From Pseudomonas sp. C2B4 (GTDB lineage: Bacteria > Pseudomonadota > Gammaproteobacteria > Pseudomonadales > Pseudomonadaceae): DNA of 64,000 nt. Shown one piece after another: positions 53,472 through 62,374 of the stretch. Every line of letters begins with the position of its first letter. Position 1 is the stretch's first letter. Below the pieces are notes generated by a model. That model had not been told where the DNA came from, searched no databases, and saw only the letters and a program-made list of their open reading frames with translations. A program made the translations under genes and the position numbers. The stretch spans positions 62,001 through 126,000 of the forward strand of contig NZ_JABFMU010000011.1 of assembly GCF_013359695.1 (NCBI RefSeq), read 5' to 3'.

Positions 53472-54364
53472 TGTCCGCTCGCGACCTTATCGGTTATGGC
53501 GGCTGCCCACCCCACCCGCGATGGCCCGGTGAGGCGCGTGTCGCGGTCCAGTTCGTACTCAACATCGAAGAGGGCGCGGAGTCTTGCATCCTCAATGGCG
53601 ATGCACAGTCGGAGGCCTGGCTTCACGAGCTACCCGGCCGCCCGCCGCGTGTGGGGGAACCGGACTTGAGCGTCGAGGGCATGTACGAATACGGATCGCG
53701 CGCAGGTGTGTGGCGCATTCTGGAGCTGTTCAGCGCCCGAGGCCTGCCGCTGACCGCCTTCGCCGTCGGCCGGGCACTTGAACTCACCCCGGCGATTGGT
53801 CATGCGCTCTGCGCCGCCGGGCATGAGATTGCCGGGCATGGCTACCGTTGGCTGGACTATCGCGACATGCCTGAAGACCAGGAGCGGCACCATATCCGCC
53901 TCACCCTCGACGTGATCAAGCAGATCTGCGGTAAACGCCCCGTAGGCTGGTACACAGGCAGGGTCAGCCAGAACACCCGCCGCCTGTTGCGCGAGGAAGG
54001 TGGGTTTCTCTATAGCTCGGACGCCTACAACGATGACCTGCCCTATTGGCTCCCAGGCTCGCCCGCCCACCTGGTGATCCCTTACACACTAGTCAACAAC
54101 GACGCCCGCTATCTGCTGCCGAACGGTTTCGCCTGCGGTGAAGACTTCTTCCGGCTGCTCAAGGATGCTTTCGACCTGCTGTGGCAGGAGGGCGCGCACC
54201 ACCCGAAGATGATGAGCGTCGGCCTGCATGGGCGGATCAGTGGTCATCCCGGTCGTGCGATGGCGCTGGCGCGCTTTCTCGATTATGTACAAAGCCACGA
54301 CGCGGTGTGGATCTGCCGGCGCGAAGAGATTGCCAGGCACTGGATAACCCAGTTCCCCGCTTGA
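53471..54364 (+). CDS. Polysaccharide-deacetylase-fold protein, PuuE/HpPgdA-like
   Basis: A 297-residue NodB-fold protein: ARVAVQFVLNIEEGAESCIL at the N-terminus, EYGSRAGVWRILELFSARGL, AAGHEIAGHGYRWLDYRDM (metal-type His residues) and MSVGLHGRISGHPGRAMALA. This is the layout of cofactor-independent allantoinase PuuE and the HpPgdA peptidoglycan deacetylase group. No purine genes are nearby, so allantoinase is not assured. It overlaps the GNAT gene by one base (TGATG). Confidence 0.8.
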   Translation: MSARDLIGYGGCPPHPRWPGEARVAVQFVLNIEEGAESCILNGDAQSEAWLHELPGRPPRVGEPDLSVEGMYEYGSRAGVWRILELFSARGLPLTAFAVGRALELTPAIGHALCAAGHEIAGHGYRWLDYRDMPEDQERHHIRLTLDVIKQICGKRPVGWYTGRVSQNTRRLLREEGGFLYSSDAYNDDLPYWLPGSPAHLVIPYTLVNNDARYLLPNGFACGEDFFRLLKDAFDLLWQEGAHHPKMMSVGLHGRISGHPGRAMALARFLDYVQSHDAVWICRREEIARHWITQFPA

Positions 54365-54580
54365 GTGCCAAGTGGTTCGGAACGACCTGAGCCATGCTGG
54401 CGTATCAACACCACCCGTTCTGCATCAGGCACTCTGCTCCCCCTCGAATATCGCTGGACGTAAGTGGTGTACCGCGCCGCACGATGATGGTGAGATGAGG
54501 CAGGACAACCGCCGGCGGTGACAGGCAGCAATCGGCCAAAAGCGAACATAGACCTGCAGCCTGGTCTATGCCCGCAACGC

Positions 54581-56032
54581 TTATTTGACTAGTTCAAAAT
54601 CCGGCAACTTGAAGGTCTTGTTGTTCATTGCTTCAGTCGGCCCATAGAACCGCATGGCCGGCAATGGGCGCTTGCCAGCGGTTGGAATCCAGTTCGACTC
54701 CAGCTCCGCGGGTGGTTTCGGCCCCACGTAGATCGAAACACCGCCATCGGCGTTCTTCTTCATCTTGTCCAGGTCATATGAAGACAACGTGGTTCGATGG
54801 GTATCGCTATAGATGAACGACATCGTGGCACGGTCATACACCGTCAATGCCCAAAACTGCTTGACCGGCATCTGTGGCGGAACATCCAGCTTGTAAAGCT
54901 TGCCCGCCTCCAAGAGTTTCCCTTCGTTGTCGGCCATGGCCATCATGTATTGCGTTGCCGGCGTGTCGCTCAAGGTCTTGGGCATGTAAGTACACCAGAA
55001 ATATTCGGCGGCGCGATTGATCAGGTCGACGCGGTTGTCATCAACGAACGAGAACGTCTTCTTCGCATCGGTCATCAGCAACGATGCGTAGTGCCGATCC
55101 GGCCAATACAGCCTGTCTTTGGGAAAGTTGTCGAACCACTGTTGCAGGTAGTACCAGGCATCGATGGCGGCCTGTCGCATCGCTCGTTGGGTGGTCGCGT
55201 CAGGCGCAAAGGGTTTGCCCGGCTCAATGCCCAGCGATGACAGCATCCCCATCATCACCTTGTCCTGTGGCTTGACCGGCTCGACGCTGACGATGGCATG
55301 CAGGTCGTCGAAAAAACGCTCGTCATAGAGCGGCAGGGTCGGGTAACGCTGGTTGAGCGGGTCGGAAAACCGTTGCTTGGGCGGGTTCGCAGCCTCGGAC
55401 AGGTAATACATGCGCAGCTTCTGGGCGTACTGATAGGCATCCGCCACGCTCTTGCCCGGGGCGGGAACAGAACGAAAGGCCAGGGCAATTCGATAGTTGG
55501 GCGAGGCGATATGAATGTAACCTTCAGGAATGTCCCCTTGATAACCCGGTGGCGTGAAGAGCAGCTTGCCACCCTTCCCCCTATCCACGCCTGAAGGGCC
55601 GACATCGGCAATGGTCAGCTGCCAGGCATCGACGACCTGCCCATAGACACTGCCCTCAGTCCCGGCCACCGGCACCTCCAATACCACCGGGCCTTTGCGC
55701 AAGTCGGTGAAGGCGGAGATGTACGGCGTTGTGCTGTTGGCGGTTATGGCCTCCAGCTTGGGTGTGGCCGTGGACGAATAGGCAATGATGTCATTGTCCT
55801 TGAGCCCAAGATCATCGACAGCGGCGCGCCGAAAGCTGTAGATCGCGCTGGCGGGAATCCCCCACAGCACCGCCTCGAAAGCTCGCTGGTATTTGATCTG
55901 ATAGTCGAAGTCGGATATCGACGCCTTGGCGTCCGCCGGAGGTTGCCCACCCTGAGGCAATGTGTCGGCGATGGCACCCGCCATGACCGTCAGCAGGCTT
56001 GCTCCAACAACGAACGCTGCACACGTCTTCAT
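54581..56032 (-). CDS. DUF1254/DUF1214 exported protein
   Basis: A 483-residue protein with a signal peptide (to residue 22, GAIA), DUF1254 (YQIKYQRAFEAVLWGIPASA, TTPYISAFTDLRKGPVVLEV) and C-terminal DUF1214 (VKQFWALTVYDRATMSFIYS, SNWIPTAGKRPLPAMRFYGP). ATG 56032 lies 17 bases after the preceding paralogue stop, so they share a transcript. Roles are unestablished. It is the last gene of the RND-linked array. The region 54365-54580 downstream is empty. Confidence 0.85.
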   Translation of the reverse strand: MKTCAAFVVGASLLTVMAGAIADTLPQGGQPPADAKASISDFDYQIKYQRAFEAVLWGIPASAIYSFRRAAVDDLGLKDNDIIAYSSTATPKLEAITANSTTPYISAFTDLRKGPVVLEVPVAGTEGSVYGQVVDAWQLTIADVGPSGVDRGKGGKLLFTPPGYQGDIPEGYIHIASPNYRIALAFRSVPAPGKSVADAYQYAQKLRMYYLSEAANPPKQRFSDPLNQRYPTLPLYDERFFDDLHAIVSVEPVKPQDKVMMGMLSSLGIEPGKPFAPDATTQRAMRQAAIDAWYYLQQWFDNFPKDRLYWPDRHYASLLMTDAKKTFSFVDDNRVDLINRAAEYFWCTYMPKTLSDTPATQYMMAMADNEGKLLEAGKLYKLDVPPQMPVKQFWALTVYDRATMSFIYSDTHRTTLSSYDLDKMKKNADGGVSIYVGPKPPAELESNWIPTAGKRPLPAMRFYGPTEAMNNKTFKLPDFELVK

Positions 56033-56049
56033 TGTCCGTCCCCTGCCCT

Positions 56050-57462
56050 TCAATTGACCTTGTTCAGTTGCGGTAACTGCCACTTGCCCGACAGCACGTC
56101 CTCCGAAGGCTGGTACAGGCGCAACAACACGTAGAACCCGCCTTCAGGTGCCGGTAGCCAGTTAGCGGCATTCTCGCCCTGGGGTTTTCCATGAGAAATG
56201 GGAATGGTGATCGAACCGTCAGCGGCGACTTTCAAACTCGGCGTATCGGTGCCGACCTTGTAGCGACCGATCTCGTTGTCGACCAACATCTTGTCGCTGG
56301 CGTCGTACATGGTCAGGGACCAGAAGGCATTCACCGGAGGCGCTGAAGCCAGTTTGACCTCGTATTGATTGGCGCCTGTCAGCGATTGGTTTTTGCTGTC
56401 GGTGAAGCGGATCGGGTACATCGCCTCATGCTCACCCTGGCCGCCGAGATACGGCCCGGCCACCATGGCGCGCAACGGATAGTTGTAGCCGAAGCTGTCG
56501 AGGCCGGTGACCCAGTTCCAGCCGTTGCGAATCGACGATGTACTGGCCAGCGACGCAATCGCCACGTAAGGCGCAACTTTCAAACCTTCTTCCAGGCCCT
56601 TGCGTGTGGCTGGGTTCAGCTTGTCGGGAGAAAAGCCCTTGTCCGTCAGACCGATTCGGGCGAACTGTGCGAAGAGTGCTGCGTCAGCAGGTTTGACCGG
56701 ATTGTCCTTGAGCGCCGCGGCCAGCTCCGTGAAGAAACCCAGCGGATCATCACCCGTTTGCGGCAACGCGGGCAACGACTGATCGGTATGCGCTTTGCCA
56801 CTCAATGGCTCGACGCTGAACTGCTTTTGCAGTGCCAGGATCGGCGCGACATCTTCGCCTTGCTTGACGTGAATTCGCCCCCACAGCCAGATTTTTTGGG
56901 TCGAGACGTCAAGGCGCTTGGCGTCTTTGGGCAGTTCGCCCTTCCAGCCCGGCGGCACCAGCACAAACTTCCCGGCCTTGGTGCCGGTCGTGCGCCGCCC
57001 GACGTAGTGTTCAAGTTCCTGCCACATGTTGAATACATCGACCACGTAATAACGGTCGTGGGTATCGGGCACGGTCAACACATAGGGCTCGGTGAGATCC
57101 AGCACCGCACTCATGTAGTAAGTGTCATTGTTGGCGGTGGGCATGTCCTTGGCGGACGGTGATGCCAGCGAAGTCGCCCAGCCGATCCGGTTCAGCCCAG
57201 CGCGATAGCTGGTATCGGGCTTGGGCGACGGAACCTTGGTGTACTCACGCGCCACCCGTTCCATGCGAACCAATGGATAGCCCCAGTTGTAAGCCGAGAT
57301 GGCGAGGCTGTAGCCATCGGCTTGCATACCCTTCTCAACCACATCGGGTGTTGCGGGTGTGGTCAGCAGTAAATCCGGCGTGCTGGCTTGCGCGTGCGTT
57401 GTACTACCGAGTGCGACGCATAGGGGCAGCACACACAACAACAGTTTGCGTGATGAAGTCAT
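56050..57462 (-). CDS. DUF1254/DUF1214 exported protein, paralogue
   Basis: A 470-residue protein with a signal peptide (LLLCVLPLCVALGSTTHAQA), DUF1254 (ISAYNWGYPLVRMERVAREY, TANNDTYYMSAVLDLTEPYV, YYVVDVFNMWQELEHYVG) and DUF1214 (VNAFWSLTMYDASDKMLVDN, AANWLPAPEGGFYVLLRLYQ). AAAGGACG precedes ATG 57462. It differs strongly from the neighbouring paralogue at 54581, so the pair is old. It lies 81 bases after the RND gene stop. Confidence 0.85.
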   Translation of the reverse strand: MTSSRKLLLCVLPLCVALGSTTHAQASTPDLLLTTPATPDVVEKGMQADGYSLAISAYNWGYPLVRMERVAREYTKVPSPKPDTSYRAGLNRIGWATSLASPSAKDMPTANNDTYYMSAVLDLTEPYVLTVPDTHDRYYVVDVFNMWQELEHYVGRRTTGTKAGKFVLVPPGWKGELPKDAKRLDVSTQKIWLWGRIHVKQGEDVAPILALQKQFSVEPLSGKAHTDQSLPALPQTGDDPLGFFTELAAALKDNPVKPADAALFAQFARIGLTDKGFSPDKLNPATRKGLEEGLKVAPYVAIASLASTSSIRNGWNWVTGLDSFGYNYPLRAMVAGPYLGGQGEHEAMYPIRFTDSKNQSLTGANQYEVKLASAPPVNAFWSLTMYDASDKMLVDNEIGRYKVGTDTPSLKVAADGSITIPISHGKPQGENAANWLPAPEGGFYVLLRLYQPSEDVLSGKWQLPQLNKVN

Positions 57463-57543
57463 AACGAACGTCCTTTCAGGAAAGAGTGCGACGGACACAA
57501 CCCATCAAAAACACCGGCCTTGTACAGAATGTCTGCAAGAACC

Positions 57544-59964
57544 CTAGGCACAGGGTTTGCCCCCGTCAAACGTCCCCGGACCAGTTGTCTTGTGCCCTGG
57601 CGGCAACAACCACGCCGCCAGCGCTGGCAACAGCAAGATCGCCCCGAACATGTTCACCAGGAACATGAACGCCAGCAGGATGCCCATGTCCGCCTGGAAC
57701 TTCAGCGTCGAAAAGGCCCAGGTGGCCACCGACAAGGTCATGGTCACCGCCGTGAACACCGACGCCGTGCCGCGCTGTTTGAGTGCCTCGACGAAGGCAT
57801 CCTCCAGGCTCAGGTTGCGCTCGTGCATCTCGTGCTTGATCCGCTCGAACAGGTAGATCCCGTAATCGACGCCCACGCCGACACCCAGCGCCACCACGGG
57901 CAAAGTATTCACCTTGAGGCCGATGCCCAGGGTCGCCATAAGCGCATTGCACAGCACGGTGACCAGCGCCAGCGGCAGGATGATGCACAGGGTCACGCGC
58001 CAGGATCGGAACATCCACAGGCACAACAACGCCACCGAGGCAAACAGCGCGCAGTTGACGACTTTGTCGGCCGCATGCACCACTTCGTTGGTCGCCGCCA
58101 TCACCCCGACGTTGCCCGAAGCCAGTTCAAAGGTGATGTCGTCGCTGTCGTAGGCGGCCTTGAACGCCTTGATCCGGTTCATCAGCTCAGTAATGGTGCC
58201 GGCCTGGTGATCCTTGGTGTAAATGGATATCGGGATGGCGTTGCAGGCGCTGTTCATGTATTCGGTGCCGCTGCGGGTGGCAAAGCCGATGCCCTGGGCG
58301 ATCTGCGGAACCCGCTCGGGAAGCACATGCCACTTCAGATCGGTTTCGGCATAGGCCTGGGTGATGTTATTGACGAACGCCGTCAGGCTGCGCACCGAAG
58401 CGACGCCATCGTCCTGGCGCAGGTAGAGTTCGAATTCTTCCAGCGGCGCCAGCACCTCGCGCTTCACGCAGGGGGTTTCATCACCCTTGGCGCTGGCGAT
58501 GACCTGCAACAGATCGACGCCCGTGGCGAAGTGGCTGGTGATCATCGCCACGTCCTGGTTGTAGCGCGAGTTCTCGCGAAGCTCCGGCACGCCGGCACCG
58601 AGGTCGCCAACGTGCAGGTCCCTGGCCTGATACAAGCCGCCGGCGAGCAGCATCGCCGCGACTGCCAGCGCCGTCATGCTTCCGCGACGGGTCGCCAGCC
58701 GGCCCAGGCGCTCCCACAACCCGCTGCCCATGGTTTCCTTGCCACGCAATTTGTGAGCGTCCGCCGCTGACAGGCGCATGAAGGACAGCAGGATCGGCAA
58801 CAGCATTTTGTTGGTGATGATCATCACCGAAACACCGAGCGTGGCCGTGATCGCCAGCTCGCGGACCATCTCGATGTCCACCAGCGCAATCACCATGAAT
58901 CCCAGGGCGTTGGCCAACAGCGCCACTGCACCGGGGATGAACAGCTTCTGAAAGCAGTTGCGCGATGCAGTGACGCCGTCGGCCCCGGCGAGGGTTTCCA
59001 GTTTCCAGGCGTTGGTCATCTGCACGGCGTGGGACACACCGATGGAGAAAATCAGGAACGGCACCAGAATCGACATCGGGTCCAGACCCAGCCCGATCAG
59101 CGGCAAGATGCCCAGCAGCCACACCACCGGCACCACGGCACAAATCAGCGCCCAACCGGTCAGCATCAGCGAACCGCAGTACCAGAACAGCAGTGCGGCC
59201 GTAATCACAAACGCCACCACGAAAAACATCAGCACGCCCGAAGCGCCTTCAGCGATATCGCCAATGGATTTGGCAAAGCCGATGATGTGGATGCTGACGT
59301 CGCCGCTCTGGTTGTCCTGGCGGATTTTTTCCAGTTGCGCCGCGACGTTTTGCAGATCCAGCCGCTCCCCCGTGACGGGATCTTTTTCCTGCAACGTGGC
59401 GACGACCATGGCCGAGGACAGGTCATTGGAGACGATGCGCCCGATCCAGTCCGACTTGAGCGTACGCTCGCGCACCTGGGCCAACTGTTCGGGCCGCCCG
59501 GCGTAATCGGACGCCACCAGGTTGCCGCCGGTGAAGCCCTCCTCCACCACTTCGGTGTAGCGCACATTGGAGGTAAACAGCGATGTCACCGAACTGCGCT
59601 CCACACCATTGAGGAAGAACACCTCGTCCGACACCTTGCGCAGCACCGACATGGAAGCCGGCGAGAAGATTTCACCCTTGTTGTTTTTCACCGCGATCAG
59701 GATCTTGTTGGCCCCGCCAAAGTCTTTCTGATACTTGAGGAAGGTGCCCATGTATTCATGGTGCAGCGGGATCATTTTGAAGAATCCGGCCTCCACCTTG
59801 AGGTTGGAGGCGCTGTAACCCAGACCGAGGGTCAACAGAATGAACAGGGCCAGCAGCGGCTTGCGCTGGTGGAAAATCCAGTACGACACCTTGCCCACCA
59901 GGCCCCGGGAAAAGTCCTGGCGATTGAGCTGGTCGGCGTCGCGGATAAGTTCTTGCTGAGTCAT
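57544..59964 (-). CDS. RND-superfamily (MMPL-type) transporter
   Basis: An 806-residue inner-membrane protein with about twelve helices arranged as one plus five, twice, and two large periplasmic loops. Conserved parts are LALFILLTLGLGYSASNLKV (helix 1), FLIFSIGVSHAVQMTNAWKL and VVALGVGVGVDYGIYLFERI (helix 4 and 10 motifs). This is the hydrophobe/MMPL branch, which moves lipids and hydrophobic compounds. ATG 59964 overlaps the YCF48 gene stop (ATGA), so they are coupled. It is conserved beside DUF1302, DUF1329 and YCF48 genes in proteobacteria. Confidence 0.88.
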   Translation of the reverse strand: MTQQELIRDADQLNRQDFSRGLVGKVSYWIFHQRKPLLALFILLTLGLGYSASNLKVEAGFFKMIPLHHEYMGTFLKYQKDFGGANKILIAVKNNKGEIFSPASMSVLRKVSDEVFFLNGVERSSVTSLFTSNVRYTEVVEEGFTGGNLVASDYAGRPEQLAQVRERTLKSDWIGRIVSNDLSSAMVVATLQEKDPVTGERLDLQNVAAQLEKIRQDNQSGDVSIHIIGFAKSIGDIAEGASGVLMFFVVAFVITAALLFWYCGSLMLTGWALICAVVPVVWLLGILPLIGLGLDPMSILVPFLIFSIGVSHAVQMTNAWKLETLAGADGVTASRNCFQKLFIPGAVALLANALGFMVIALVDIEMVRELAITATLGVSVMIITNKMLLPILLSFMRLSAADAHKLRGKETMGSGLWERLGRLATRRGSMTALAVAAMLLAGGLYQARDLHVGDLGAGVPELRENSRYNQDVAMITSHFATGVDLLQVIASAKGDETPCVKREVLAPLEEFELYLRQDDGVASVRSLTAFVNNITQAYAETDLKWHVLPERVPQIAQGIGFATRSGTEYMNSACNAIPISIYTKDHQAGTITELMNRIKAFKAAYDSDDITFELASGNVGVMAATNEVVHAADKVVNCALFASVALLCLWMFRSWRVTLCIILPLALVTVLCNALMATLGIGLKVNTLPVVALGVGVGVDYGIYLFERIKHEMHERNLSLEDAFVEALKQRGTASVFTAVTMTLSVATWAFSTLKFQADMGILLAFMFLVNMFGAILLLPALAAWLLPPGHKTTGPGTFDGGKPCA

Positions 59965-60926
59965 GACTTCGCTCCCTTGGCGATGACGAGCCTGGCCAGT
60001 GACGTAACGCCACGATCGCCCACGGCCAGGGTCTGGCCATTGCTCAGTTGCACGCCTTGCGCGAGGTTGGCCTTGGTCGAACCGTTGATGGCCCGGAACG
60101 TTGCGCCATCGTCATCGCTGGCCAGCACGATCCCGCCATTGCCCAGGGCGAGAATGCGCCCGTTGTCTTGTTGCAGGCTGCCATTGATGGCCAGGGTGGT
60201 TGCCGTTTCGATCTTGTTCCAGCTCTGCCCCTGGTCCACCGAACGCCAGAGATTGCCGCGCATGCCATAGGCCAGCAGCGTGCCGTCACGGGTTTGCAAG
60301 GCACCGAAGAAACTGCCCTGGTAAGGACTTTCCATGGCTTCCCAGGTCTGCCCCTGATCCAGCGAACGAGCCAGGGTGCCGCTTTCTCCCACCAGCAGCC
60401 ACTGCCCTTGCGCGTTGAGGATCTGGGCGATGTGCCGGTCGAAATCCTCACCCAATATCATCCGCCGCTGCCAGCTCGCGCCGCCATCGTCGGACTCCAG
60501 ATACAACCCGAATGCCCCCCACGCCACCATCCGCTTGCCGCCCATGGCTGTCACACCCAGCAGCGACTCACCGCCGGTATCGGCCTCGACTGCCTGCCAG
60601 TGCAGCCCGCCATCGCCGGTGTGCAGCAGCGCACCGCCATGGCCCACTGCCGCGCCTTCCTGCCCAGTGGCAAACGCCACGGCCGTCAGGGTTCGCGTCA
60701 CCGGGGTACGCAGGCTGTGCCAGCCCTGCCCCTGGTCATCGGAGTACAACACCACGCCACGCTCGCCGACAGCGACCAGGCGTTCCCCGGCCTTTTCCAG
60801 GTCGAGCAGCAGCACTTTGTCGGCAGCGATGGGGTAGTCGAGTGCCGGCGCCTGGACGAATGCCGCTGGCAAGGCAGCGAGCGCCCATAGCGCCAGGGCC
60901 AGTGAAGGCAGGCGATGAGAGAACAT
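59961..60926 (-). CDS. YCF48/HCF136-like beta-propeller, exported
   Basis: A 321-residue protein with a signal peptide (LALALWALAALPAAFVQAPA) followed by a repeated sialidase-like beta-propeller: VLYSDDQGQGWHSLR, LHTGDGGLHWQAVE, LYLESDDGGASWQRR, ARSLDQGQTWEAME, WRSVDQGQSWNKIE and VLASDDDGATFRAI, that is at least six Asp-box-type blades. The family acts in complex assembly in photosystem II; the bacterial role is unknown. It couples by ATGA overlap with the RND gene. Confidence 0.88.
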   Translation of the reverse strand: MFSHRLPSLALALWALAALPAAFVQAPALDYPIAADKVLLLDLEKAGERLVAVGERGVVLYSDDQGQGWHSLRTPVTRTLTAVAFATGQEGAAVGHGGALLHTGDGGLHWQAVEADTGGESLLGVTAMGGKRMVAWGAFGLYLESDDGGASWQRRMILGEDFDRHIAQILNAQGQWLLVGESGTLARSLDQGQTWEAMESPYQGSFFGALQTRDGTLLAYGMRGNLWRSVDQGQSWNKIETATTLAINGSLQQDNGRILALGNGGIVLASDDDGATFRAINGSTKANLAQGVQLSNGQTLAVGDRGVTSLARLVIAKGAKS

Positions 60927-60996
60927 AAGGGGTATCCACCAAGAGAGAAATCAATTGCCCCCGCGCGCAACTCACGCCACGCGCGGGGTCCGGGAC

Positions 60997-62352
60997 TCAG
61001 CGACCGAGTCGACGCAGGGCGTCGGCCTGGAAGTCGACGAAGCGACCTTTCGCACCGAACTTCCAGGGCGTTTTTTCCTGGTTGGACAAGCCGGCCATGT
61101 AGTAACTGCCATTGCTCAGGTCATGCCAGATGTTGGCCGCGTACCAAGGCACCTGGGCGTCGTAATACTGAATCAGCGGATGCACGCCGACACGCCACAG
61201 CGAACCACGGGTGTCGTAGGCATCCGTGGCCAATACCGACCAGGAGTCCTCGTCAAGATAGAAAGAGCGCTTGCCGTAGACGTGCTTGGCGTCAGGACGC
61301 AAGGTGGCCTCCACGACCCAGACGCGGTGCAGTTCATAGCGCATCAGGTCCGGATTGGGCGTGCCGGGCGTCAGGATGTCCTTGTACGGAATCTGTTTGT
61401 TGCCCAGCTAGTAGTCGTTGTAGGCAACGTACATTTCCTTCTTGCCCACCAGCTTCCAGTCAAAGCGATCCGGCGCACCGTTGAAGGCGTCGAAATCGTC
61501 GGTGACGCGCAGGCCTTCGGTACCATCGTTGACGTTGTCGTAGGCCAGGTCCGGGGCACGTCGCACACGGCGCTGGCCGACGTTGTAGATCCAGGCGGAA
61601 CGCACTTCCGCGACCTGGTCGATGGGCTCCTGGACCAGTTGAATGGTGCCGGCCAGGGTGGCCGGCGACAGGAAGCGTGCGGTGTAGTTGAGCAACCGGT
61701 TGGGCGACTGCTTGTCCATGTTGGTGTCGAACACCCGGTTCTCAAGCACCTTCACATCGTAGAAGTCACCGCTGGGGCGAACCGGGAACGAGCTGTAGGT
61801 GCGTTCCAGTCCGCCGCCGAGGTAGCGCACAGTGTGGTTCCAGATCGCTTCGAGGCCGTTCTTCGGGATCGGGAACGGCGTGGTGGTGCCATTGAGGTTG
61901 GCCAGGCCGAAACCATTGAGCTCGGCATTGACCGCTTCCGCCTTGACCTTGGCCGCGATGCCGGCAGGCACGGTCGCGGTGCGATGGGTCGGGTACACCG
62001 GCATCTGGAAGTTCGGATACTTGGCAAACAACGCCTGCATGCCCGGGGTGACCTTGTCCTTGTATTGGGCAAGGTTCTGCGCGGTGATGGTGAACAGCGG
62101 TTTTTCCGCGGCGAAGGGGTCAGTGTAGCCCTTGTCCGCCGACCAACCGGCAGGCGGTTGTGCAAGGCCACCGGTATACGCCGGGATCGTACCCTCGGCA
62201 TTGCCTTTCATTTCGCCACCCAGCGGCGTCAGGTCGGAACCCAGTTTCGCGGCTTCGTCGGCGGTGATTTTGGCGCTGGCCGGACCGCTGAGGCCGAACA
62301 TCACTGCACTGGCAAGGGCGGTCAGGAGAACACCCCGGTTCGATATTTTCAT
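60997..62352 (-). pseudogene. DUF1329 protein interrupted by an in-frame amber codon
   Basis: An open frame of 452 codons from ATG 62352 (MKISNRGVLLTALASAVMFG, signal peptide) to TGA 60997 is split by TAG at 61408-61410. DUF1329 proteins are about 450 residues; similarity is continuous on both sides: upstream MYVAYNDY, downstream LGNKQIPYKDILTPGTPNPD and the C-terminal YELHRVWVVEATLRPDAKHV. A single base change from CAG, AAG or GAG explains it. The protein has a LolB-like fold in known members and probably sits in the periplasm or outer membrane. The stop could be a recent mutation or a sequencing error. Confidence 0.85.
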
Positions 62353-62374
62353 CGTTGAGTACCTTTTATTCTTG

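Noticed and set aside
57520..58770. 416-codon plus-strand frame over the RND gene
   Set aside because: It has the low-complexity, Arg/His/Gln-rich look of a reverse-strand shadow; the RND transporter on the other strand is complete.
61408..61410. Pyrrolysine or programmed read-through at the amber codon of DUF1329
   Set aside because: Pseudomonads lack the pyrrolysine system, no read-through context is evident, and homologues have a normal sense codon there as far as the conserved flanks show. A point mutation or sequencing error is simpler.
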